64,000 bases of DNA, from the NCBI GenBank assembly GCA_965222645.1, contig OZ244968.1:1612001-1676000 (forward strand), in the 5' to 3' direction. The stretch comes from JABDMH01 sp965222645. GTDB taxonomy: Bacteria; Bacteroidota; Bacteroidia; Chitinophagales; Saprospiraceae. Every line of letters starts with the position of its first letter. Within the stretch, counting starts at the first letter, position 1. Made by a program: the position numbers and the translations under genes. Under the pieces are notes generated by a model. The model made no database searches. It was given only the letters and a program-made list of their open reading frames with translations, and was not told where the DNA came from. Of this stretch, positions 35,656-43,682 are shown piece after piece.

Positions 35656-36864
35656 ATGATCGAGGCTGCCAAATCTAATTTACGTACTGAGGACAAGACG
35701 GCGGTCAGGCTTAAGTCTGGTCTCGACTCATTGAAGGATTACTGCGAACAAAACCATTTTACGGGGTATGATCCCTACGATGGGTTAAACAGCACCCTGT
35801 TTCAGGCCTTACCACTTTTGTCTCGTAGTCGCTTGATAAGGCTCGCATGGATTCAATTTTTTAAAAGGTCACCGATTAATCTAAGGCCACTTGTAGGAGT
35901 AAAGAAAGATTACAATCCCAAAGCTCTAGGTCTCTTTTTATCCTCCTATTGTATGCTCAATAAGGTAAATCCCTCCTCACAAAACAATGAGTTGATTGAT
36001 TTCTTCGTAGAGAAAATATTGAATCTAGTGAGTGAAGGATATCAGGGTAAGTGCTGGGGGTACAACTTTGATTGGCAGGCCAGAGCTTTTTTCCAACCAA
36101 AATATACACCGACAGTCGTAGCCTCAACATTTATTGCTCATGGGCTAATCGATGCATATGAGATTACAAATAATCCGAGTTTATTGGATGCGGCAAGGAG
36201 CACTTGCGATTTTATTTTGAAAGACCTCAATAGGACATACGATGATGATGGAGATTTCGCTTTTTCGTATTCTCCACTTGATACCAGTGTAGTATTTAAT
36301 GCCTCATTATTAGGAAGTAAATTACTTGCAAGAGTATATCAATATACACAAGAACCCCAGCTGCGCAGTGAAGCAAAAAAATCTGTTGCATTCTGCTGTA
36401 AGCACCAAAAGGAAGATGGCTCCTGGTCTTATGGTCTCTATGATTTTCATAGGTGGATCGACAATTTTCACACTGGGTACAACTTAGAATGTATCGCCCA
36501 ATTTAATAAATGCGCCAAAGATCAAACCTTTGAAAAAAACGTAGAAAAGGGTTTTGAATATTATAAAAATACCTTCTTCACAAATGAGGGTGTGCCGAAA
36601 TACTACAACAACTCAGTATATCCAATAGACATACACGCCCCGGCTCAACTGGTCAGCACCTTAGTGAAGTTGGACAAGTTTGATGAAAACAAAGCATTAG
36701 CAGACAGGGTGCTACTTTGGACAATCGAAAATATGCAATCTGACCTGGGATACTTCTATTTTCAAAAAAATAGGTTTTATACATCTAGAATACCGTTTAT
36801 ACGGTGGGCGCAGGCATGGATGTTTTATGCCCTTAGTATGTATTACTTTAAGATCTCAACATAG
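35656..36864 (+). CDS. Alpha/alpha-toroid protein of the EPS locus, function unknown
   Basis: A 402-residue protein rich in helices in a repeating pattern that suggests an (alpha/alpha)6 barrel. Notable conserved-looking segments are YDPYDGLNS near residue 36, KCWGYNFDWQAR near 130, SYSPLDTSVVFNASLL near 200, DGSWSYGLYDFHRWIDNFHTGYN near 255 to 275, YPIDIHAPAQLV near 325 and PFIRWAQAWMFYAL near the end. These aromatic and acidic residues would line the inner cavity, as in glycan lyases, epimerases or terpene-cyclase-like folds. There is no signal peptide, so it should be cytoplasmic. I recall relatives next to the same fused oxidoreductase elsewhere, but know no proven activity. Confidence 0.72.
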   Translation: MIEAAKSNLRTEDKTAVRLKSGLDSLKDYCEQNHFTGYDPYDGLNSTLFQALPLLSRSRLIRLAWIQFFKRSPINLRPLVGVKKDYNPKALGLFLSSYCMLNKVNPSSQNNELIDFFVEKILNLVSEGYQGKCWGYNFDWQARAFFQPKYTPTVVASTFIAHGLIDAYEITNNPSLLDAARSTCDFILKDLNRTYDDDGDFAFSYSPLDTSVVFNASLLGSKLLARVYQYTQEPQLRSEAKKSVAFCCKHQKEDGSWSYGLYDFHRWIDNFHTGYNLECIAQFNKCAKDQTFEKNVEKGFEYYKNTFFTNEGVPKYYNNSVYPIDIHAPAQLVSTLVKLDKFDENKALADRVLLWTIENMQSDLGYFYFQKNRFYTSRIPFIRWAQAWMFYALSMYYFKIST

Positions 36865-36939
36865 TTTCGTTACTATTTGAAAATATTGTTTTTATTCCTT
36901 GAGAAGTAAAAACTAATCACCAATTAAATCCTCTTAAGC

Positions 36940-37695
36940 ATGAAAGTTGACTTCTTAGGCATTCCAGTGGACGCTATGACCATGGAACAAACTATTCAAA
37001 AAATCGACAAATCAATTCAAAAGGGAGATCACATGTTGCATTGTGTCATCAACGCTGGAAAAGTTGTTCAAATGCAAAAGGATCCGGTTTTGAAACACAG
37101 TGTTGTCTCTTCTGATATGATAAATGCAGATGGACAATCCATACTCTGGGCAGCCCGCTTTTTGGGAAAGGAAATCCCGGAAAGAGTCACAGGTGTGGAT
37201 TTAATGCCACGTCTTGTAGGACTCGCCGCCAAAAGAAATTACAAGTGCTATTTTTTCGGAGCCAGGGAAGAAATTGTGAGTCAGGTCGTGGAGAATTTTC
37301 GATCTAAGTACGGAGATGAGGTAATCGCGGGTTACCGCAATGGATATTTCACCCCATCCGAGGAACACCGAATTGCCATTGATATAGCCCGGAGTGGTGC
37401 TCAATTGCTTTTTGTTGCCCTCCCTTCACCTAAGAAAGAGAATTTTCTGTTCGATAATCGTGAACTTTTGAAAACGGTTAATTTTACAATGGGGGTAGGA
37501 GGAACTTTTGATGTAGTGGCCGGTTTTACAAAGAGGGCACCGCGATGGCTTCAGGCAAATGGTATGGAATGGGCTTATCGGCTCATGCAAGAACCGCGAA
37601 GGATGTGGAAGCGCTATCTATTTGGAAATACACTTTTCATCTGGTTGATCTTGACTCACGCCGTTAAGAAAACCCTCGCCTTCGACTCCAACTAG
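36940..37695 (+). CDS. WecG/TagA/CpsF-family glycosyltransferase (GT26)
   Basis: A 251-residue enzyme with the family pattern: MVNADG-like INADGQSILWAARFLG, RVTGVDLMPRL, CYFFGAREEIV, VGYRNGYF-like IAGYRNGYF, LLFVALPSPKKENF and MGVGGTFDVVAGFTKRAPRW, ending in an amphipathic segment expected to hold it at the membrane. GT26 members transfer ManNAc, ManNAcA or glucose to lipid-linked acceptors. The donor is not determined here. It is the last biosynthetic enzyme before the beta-helix genes. Confidence 0.94.
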   Translation: MKVDFLGIPVDAMTMEQTIQKIDKSIQKGDHMLHCVINAGKVVQMQKDPVLKHSVVSSDMINADGQSILWAARFLGKEIPERVTGVDLMPRLVGLAAKRNYKCYFFGAREEIVSQVVENFRSKYGDEVIAGYRNGYFTPSEEHRIAIDIARSGAQLLFVALPSPKKENFLFDNRELLKTVNFTMGVGGTFDVVAGFTKRAPRWLQANGMEWAYRLMQEPRRMWKRYLFGNTLFIWLILTHAVKKTLAFDSN

Positions 37696-37803
37696 CCAGT
37701 TTTGCTGCCTCTATTCAAGGAATCTTACAACAAATTTGGTGTCTTCTCTAGATATCATTTGATGGCACCCGGGACACTTCTATCAGACTTTAACATATAA
37801 CAT

Positions 37804-37811
37804 TACTTTTG
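37804..37811 (+). promoter_or_regulatory. Possible -7 promoter element (TACTTTTG)
   Basis: TACTTTTG matches TAnnTTTG and lies 130 bp before the first beta-helix gene, inside a 245-bp gap. No exact -33 motif is seen. If real, the beta-helix genes could be transcribed apart from the biosynthetic genes. Confidence 0.3.
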
Positions 37812-37940
37812 TATAGAAATTAATTTTTATCTTTACTCTGCAGTGTGACTATCGCGGATAGCCCAAGACTCACGAACACTGGCAATTCCCTTTATTTACT
37901 GTCGTTGCAGCACATTCTTAGTTTGTCAAATTCAATTATT

Positions 37941-40643
37941 ATGTACCAATTGATCCGTACTATCATATTCGTCATTGCTTTATCTTGGTGTGAAAACATA
38001 TTTTCCAGCACTTATTACTTTTCCTCAAGTGATGGAAATGACTCAAGATCCTTTGCGGAGGCACAAAATCCCTCTACACCCTGGAAGACCATCACAAAGT
38101 TCAACGCTATCTTCAGCAGCCTCAATGCGGGTGATCAGGTGCTGTTTAAGAAAGGGGATACCTTCTTTGGCGGAATGATAATGAATAAATCTGGCACCTC
38201 CGGAAATCCGATTACAATCGGTGCCTATGGATCTGGTTCTAAACCTGTAGTCAGTGGATTCGAACACATCACCTCTTGGACCAGTATAGGAAATGGTAGG
38301 TGGCGCAGTAACGTGCTCGGTACCGGAAGTACAGTTAATGTAATGGTACTAAACGGTGTGAACTATGCAAAGGGTAGGTATCCCAACACCAATGCTGATT
38401 TTGGAGGCTACCTGAAAATTAGTGCCAGGACAGGCAGTTCTGTCACAACGGCCAGTAGTTTGAATGGAACCTGGACTGGAGGAACTGTAGTGCTGCGTAC
38501 GACTCACTGGACGCTGGAAAGAAATGTCATCACTGGTCAGTCGGGTAGCACGCTGAATTACAGCGGGTCTACAGGTTACCCCACAAAGATTGGATTCGGA
38601 TTTTTTATACAGGATCACGAAGGCACATTGGATCAGTACGGTGAGTGGTATTACAATGCATCCACAAAACAAATCACTGCTTATTTTGGAGGGAGTGCCC
38701 CTGGTGCCTCTGCCGTAAGAGTTTCAGCTGTGAATCACCTGGCCCAGATCAGAAAAAGTGATATTAAGATTGAGGGGCTGACATTTGAAGGTGCAAATAA
38801 CAGCAGCATCACTAATATTGACCCCAATCTTGGCGTGGGGATAACAATTTTTCGCCCTTTGATCCGGGGCTGCGAAATCAGATACTCTGGGATTGATGCC
38901 ATTCGGTTTCATATTGCCGATGATGTCAGAATCGACTACAATAGCATCAATCACACAAATAACAATGCAATCAATTTGCTCTATTCGAAAAGGGCAGTTG
39001 TAGAGGGCAACTCAATCGACCATACTGGGATGCAACCGGGAATGGGTGATGATGGAGATGGTAATTACAATGGGATTTTCAGTGAGCGGGATGGTCTGAC
39101 TGTAAAAGGAAATCACATCACCAATACGGGATATTGCGGGATAAGGATGGGCCAGGGAGATTTTCTGCTCGAAAACAACTTTATCAGTGCCTTTTGTTCA
39201 GTGCTGGACGATGGTGGCGGGATTTATACTTATGGAGCTGGTGGTGACATTACAAAACGAATTATGAGAGATAACATCATCATCCATGGTATTGGTGCTA
39301 ACGACGGGACTAAGGCATTAAACAATGCAGCAGCACACGGAATCTTCCTGGATGACAACGCTCGAGATATCGAAATAAATGGAAATACTACCGCTTTTTG
39401 TAACACATATGGAGTCAATTTACATAACATACAAAATGTAAAATTGATTGATAATCTTGCCTTTGATAATTACTCACAGGCAGTTATTAAATCAGACGAA
39501 ACCGGTCACTCCGTACAGAACATTACCGTAAGTGAAAACGTATTTTTTTCTAAGGAACCAGGTGACATAGTAATTCAAATTAAGAATTTTGATGCTGCTG
39601 ATGAAATCACCAACAATGGAACATTTACAAATAATCACTATGTGCGCCCTCTAAATGACAATTTGCCAATCATAGTTGAGGAAATCCATTCAGGACAAGT
39701 GTTGAAGAATCCGATGTCATTGGGTATGTGGCAAACAGCGTACAGTGAGGATTGGCAAGGTACACAGAGTCCACATCCGGTACAGGGCTACACAGTAAAT
39801 TCTTTAACTTCAGGGAATAAACTGACTAATGAAGGATTCAATAGTAATGTCTCCGGTACTTCGTGTTATTCTCCATTGGGGAGCTGCTCTCATGGTTGGG
39901 TAAACAGCAGTCCTATCAACAGTGGTACCAACGGGGTTCTTAAAGTAAATGGACCAAATCCCAGTAGAATTGCAATGAGTGCAGGTGCCCTATCCAATTC
40001 AAAGCATTATATCGTTCGATTTCGAGGTGGAGCAGGTGAGATCTCAAGCATGGATGTGTACTTCAGGCAAGGTGGAAGCCCCTATGCAGATGTTACACCC
40101 AGAATCGCTGTGGCCCTACCAAAGAACTCAGGTCAGGATTTCGAAATCTTATTTTCTAATCCTGTTTCCGAATCCCAAACTAGTATCCAATACTCATTTG
40201 GTACCGGTAACCTGGACTACTGGGTTGACAATTGCCAGGTATATGAGGCTAACGTAAGCATTGAAAATCCAGATGATCATGTTTTCTTCGACTACAATGC
40301 ATCTTCTGGTGTTAAGACAGTGACATTGGATGATGTCTACGTAGATGGCAAGGGTACAGAATATTCCGGTTCAGTCAATATTGCTCCATACAAATCCCTG
40401 GCCCTAACCAGAAAAGGATGCTCACTTGTGTCGATTTGTGGTAGTGGTGACTGTCCTGTGGGAGGAAATCCGATATCATCAAATACATATTATGCTACTG
40501 ATCGTATTTACTCTTCGGGAAATGTTGGTAACGGTAACGATGTAAAATTTAGGGCAGGCGACTGCGTGGAATTGCAAGCAGGTTTTACGGTAGAAGCGGG
40601 TGGTGTATTCGATGCAGCGATCCAAAGTTGTGAAAATCAATAA
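37941..40643 (+). CDS. Secreted right-handed beta-helix protein, paralogue 1
   Basis: A 900-residue secreted protein; I use the ATG at 37941, which directly starts a signal peptide (MYQLIRTIIFVIALSWCENIFS), rather than the upstream GTG frame from 37845. The region to about residue 560 is a parallel beta-helix of the pectin-lyase/DUF1565-like type: PWKTITKFNAIF, GDQVLFKKGDTFFGG, GNPITIGAYGSG, then rungs such as IDYNSINHTNNNAINLLY and LDDGGGIYTYGAG. A carbohydrate-binding-like jelly-roll region follows. The C-terminus (VELQAGFTVEAGGVFDAAI...CENQ) resembles the 3-coathanger stack module rather than a T9SS type A tail. It likely binds, cleaves or epimerises a polysaccharide. Confidence 0.87.
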   Translation: MYQLIRTIIFVIALSWCENIFSSTYYFSSSDGNDSRSFAEAQNPSTPWKTITKFNAIFSSLNAGDQVLFKKGDTFFGGMIMNKSGTSGNPITIGAYGSGSKPVVSGFEHITSWTSIGNGRWRSNVLGTGSTVNVMVLNGVNYAKGRYPNTNADFGGYLKISARTGSSVTTASSLNGTWTGGTVVLRTTHWTLERNVITGQSGSTLNYSGSTGYPTKIGFGFFIQDHEGTLDQYGEWYYNASTKQITAYFGGSAPGASAVRVSAVNHLAQIRKSDIKIEGLTFEGANNSSITNIDPNLGVGITIFRPLIRGCEIRYSGIDAIRFHIADDVRIDYNSINHTNNNAINLLYSKRAVVEGNSIDHTGMQPGMGDDGDGNYNGIFSERDGLTVKGNHITNTGYCGIRMGQGDFLLENNFISAFCSVLDDGGGIYTYGAGGDITKRIMRDNIIIHGIGANDGTKALNNAAAHGIFLDDNARDIEINGNTTAFCNTYGVNLHNIQNVKLIDNLAFDNYSQAVIKSDETGHSVQNITVSENVFFSKEPGDIVIQIKNFDAADEITNNGTFTNNHYVRPLNDNLPIIVEEIHSGQVLKNPMSLGMWQTAYSEDWQGTQSPHPVQGYTVNSLTSGNKLTNEGFNSNVSGTSCYSPLGSCSHGWVNSSPINSGTNGVLKVNGPNPSRIAMSAGALSNSKHYIVRFRGGAGEISSMDVYFRQGGSPYADVTPRIAVALPKNSGQDFEILFSNPVSESQTSIQYSFGTGNLDYWVDNCQVYEANVSIENPDDHVFFDYNASSGVKTVTLDDVYVDGKGTEYSGSVNIAPYKSLALTRKGCSLVSICGSGDCPVGGNPISSNTYYATDRIYSSGNVGNGNDVKFRAGDCVELQAGFTVEAGGVFDAAIQSCENQ

Positions 40644-40715
40644 AGCGGTAGAATCAATGATTCCAAAAAATCGTTGCTGCTTATCGCATTTTATCCTTGA
40701 TTAAATCAATTTTGA

Positions 40716-43493
40716 GTGAAGTACTTTTACCTGTTGGCCTTCCTATTTTTTCACGCGATCTCATTTGGAAGAAATTATTATTTCTCATCCTCATCTGGAA
40801 GCGATTTATATGGGAGAGATCAAGTGGGCAGCCCCCATACACCGTGGAAATCGTTAGATAAAATAATGGAGATTGGACACCTGTTACAGCCTGGAGATAC
40901 AATCTTCCTCAAAAGGCGAGACGTGTTTTTTGGTAAAATAATTATTGATCAGTCCGGGTCTAACTCTGCCCCAATCGTAATTTCAGCCTTTGGTGAAGGA
41001 TCGCCACCTGTCATTTCTGGATTTCTGCGAATTAATAAATGGAATAGACATAAAGGAAACATTTTTTCAAGTCAGGTATTGAATACGGAAAGTGCCCCAC
41101 AACTTGTTGTAATTAATTCTAAATCTTGCGCTAAGGGAAGATATCCTAATGCTGGTGAAGAAAATGGTGGGTATCTTTCGTTAAATCAAGTTGGACACAA
41201 CTGGATCAAGCACACTGGAGGTAACAGCCAGGACTGGTCAGGTGGTCAATTAGTTATTCGTTCGACCCGTTGGACACTCGAAAAACGGAGAATCTCGACT
41301 CAAAGGTCAATGAAAATCCACTATGCCGAACCCACTGCATATTCCCTTAAATCGGACTTTGGATATTTTATTCAAGATCACCTTGCTACCCTGGATGAAC
41401 ATGGAGAGTGGTTTTTCGATTCTAACACAAAAAGATTTTACATCTGCTTCGGAAATCGCCTACCTTACGAACAGAAAGTACAAGTAGCTATCCGAGATCA
41501 TCTGATTGCAATCAGCGGATCAAATATAACTATAGAAAACATCCAACTCGAGGGTGCAAATAAGTACGCCATCTTTTCCGGAGATACCAAAGTAACAGGT
41601 ATCAATCTTAGAAACATAAATATTTCGTATTCTGGAGTAGATGGTATAAATATTAACAATTGCACCTATCTAAGAATCGAGGATTGTGAGATATTAAATT
41701 CTAACAATTGCGGAATCAAACTTCTGTATGACAATCCTCATGCAAAAATCATTGGGAACACGATAAGGAATACAGGATTGAATCCCGGTATGGGTGGAAG
41801 TGGTGATGGTCACTACGTAGCTATCTATTCTACATCGAAGGGATTACAGCTCGTAGACAATAAAATCATAAACACAGGATACACGGCTGTGCGATTTGAG
41901 GAAGATAATATTTTTATCAAAAACAATTTTATCGATACTTTTTGTCTTGTAATGGATGATGGTGGTGGGATCTATACCTATAAATCGACAGGAGTAAAAA
42001 AATACGATAGACGTATCTATAACAATATTATCCTTAATGGTATTGGTGCACCTCAGGGGACACCAGGTACCGATGCTTTTGCGTCCGGTATATATATTGA
42101 TGACCATTCAACAGAAGTGGAAATAGAAGGCAATACGGTGGCACACTCAAATAGGGGCATCTACGTTCATAACTCCAAAAACTTATCTATCACAAATAAT
42201 ACATTGTACGATAACGATGTACAGTTCAGTATAAGAAAAGACGACAAATCTATTGTAGTCGAAGATCTGAAAGTATTTGATAACGTATTTTTTGCCAAAC
42301 TACCCACACAGTGGTTAACGAATTTGTATTCTTTTTACAATGACTTTCACAAGTTTGGCAATTTTGAGAGTAATTATTATTCAAGACCACTAAAAGACAG
42401 CTTGGGGATATTAGTCGAGTACTTGAATAATAATACGCAAATGACTTTACCCCTTACACTAAAGGAGTGGAGGGCACAATACAGTAAGGACAACAATTCT
42501 CATCGGAGCCCGAAAAAGGTTGACTTTTTTATGATCGACTCCATGGGTGAAAACCAGATACCATTTGGAGACTTCACAACTTCTGCACCCGATGTTTGGT
42601 GTTGGTCTCAATCCTCCTCCTGCAAAGCCGAATGGGGGTATAGTCACGAATTAGAGAGTGGTGCAGTTCACTTTACAAATCAGGGTTTTTCAAATTTGGG
42701 GATACAAGCTGGTCCCATGGAAAAAGATCAATTGTATTTAGTGAAATTCTCTGCTCATTCATCCCGAAATAATAATATGTTGGTTTACATTCAGAAGTCC
42801 GGATCACCATGGACAAAACTCACTGAATCGCAATCTATTGCAGTAAATAATAAGAAACAAGATTTCCAGTTAGTATTTCATTCAAAGGAATCCCAACCCC
42901 GGGTAAGTGTCCAAATCAGTACCAGTGATAAAAAAGGGACGCACTGGATCGACAACATGGTTTTTACTCCAATCTTAGCAGGAAGTCAGGTGCCCGATTC
43001 TGTTTTTAGATTTGAATACAACGCCAGTCACGAGATAAAGGATATAAAAATCGACAGGAGTTATATTGGCGTAAGAGGTCATCAATATGACAGCAATATC
43101 GCACTCTATCCTTTTCAATCCAAAATTCTGATCTTATCAGAGCAATATAAAGGACAAAGTGTCATCACAGAGGATGCAATTGACAATCCCGGCATGGGTC
43201 CAGGGAATCATAACTCGTTTAGTGGCCAGTCGAGAAATATAATGGATGATGTATTCATTTATCCCAATCCTGCTAAATCTGTTATTTATATAGATTTGTC
43301 CCAGATCGAACACCTTCCTAAAAATGTTGGTGTGCTGGATGAAAAGGGAAAAATGATTCTTCAAAATCCTGTTCCAAGTACTGCTCACATTATGGAAATG
43401 GATCTGGGAAATCAACGATCCGGAATTTATTTCCTTGCTGTGATACTGGATTCTGGTCAGACTCTGACCAAGAAATTTACAGTCTTCAGGTAG
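40716..43493 (+). CDS. Secreted right-handed beta-helix protein, paralogue 2, T9SS
   Basis: A 925-residue paralogue of the preceding gene, starting at a GTG that opens a signal peptide (MKYFYLLAFLFFHAISFG). It shares, in order, PHTPWKSLDKIMEI, LQPGDTIFLKRRDVFFG, SGSNSAPIVISAFGEGSPPVISGF, RYPNAGEENGGYL, RSTRWTLEKR, FGYFIQDHLATLDEHGEWFF and VMDDGGGIYTY with paralogues 1 and 3. After a jelly-roll region (about 620-760) it ends in a type A T9SS domain (VFIYPNPAKSVIYIDLS ... KKFTVFR). It is probably displayed at the cell surface. The catalytic residues are not identifiable by eye. Confidence 0.9.
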   Translation: MKYFYLLAFLFFHAISFGRNYYFSSSSGSDLYGRDQVGSPHTPWKSLDKIMEIGHLLQPGDTIFLKRRDVFFGKIIIDQSGSNSAPIVISAFGEGSPPVISGFLRINKWNRHKGNIFSSQVLNTESAPQLVVINSKSCAKGRYPNAGEENGGYLSLNQVGHNWIKHTGGNSQDWSGGQLVIRSTRWTLEKRRISTQRSMKIHYAEPTAYSLKSDFGYFIQDHLATLDEHGEWFFDSNTKRFYICFGNRLPYEQKVQVAIRDHLIAISGSNITIENIQLEGANKYAIFSGDTKVTGINLRNINISYSGVDGININNCTYLRIEDCEILNSNNCGIKLLYDNPHAKIIGNTIRNTGLNPGMGGSGDGHYVAIYSTSKGLQLVDNKIINTGYTAVRFEEDNIFIKNNFIDTFCLVMDDGGGIYTYKSTGVKKYDRRIYNNIILNGIGAPQGTPGTDAFASGIYIDDHSTEVEIEGNTVAHSNRGIYVHNSKNLSITNNTLYDNDVQFSIRKDDKSIVVEDLKVFDNVFFAKLPTQWLTNLYSFYNDFHKFGNFESNYYSRPLKDSLGILVEYLNNNTQMTLPLTLKEWRAQYSKDNNSHRSPKKVDFFMIDSMGENQIPFGDFTTSAPDVWCWSQSSSCKAEWGYSHELESGAVHFTNQGFSNLGIQAGPMEKDQLYLVKFSAHSSRNNNMLVYIQKSGSPWTKLTESQSIAVNNKKQDFQLVFHSKESQPRVSVQISTSDKKGTHWIDNMVFTPILAGSQVPDSVFRFEYNASHEIKDIKIDRSYIGVRGHQYDSNIALYPFQSKILILSEQYKGQSVITEDAIDNPGMGPGNHNSFSGQSRNIMDDVFIYPNPAKSVIYIDLSQIEHLPKNVGVLDEKGKMILQNPVPSTAHIMEMDLGNQRSGIYFLAVILDSGQTLTKKFTVFR

Positions 43494-43682
43494 GACTGAT
43501 TCCACTCAAAATGAGAATTTATCAGTTACTTCTGACCTTGGGATGAAGAAAATTGCATGTTGAAAATAGGGGATTAGGCCCCATTTCGGTTTTACTTCCT
43601 TGTATCCCTTTAGACATGGCGTTACCAAATACAATATATTTTCTATATATTAGAACTGACAAGTCATTGATCAAATTTCCAA

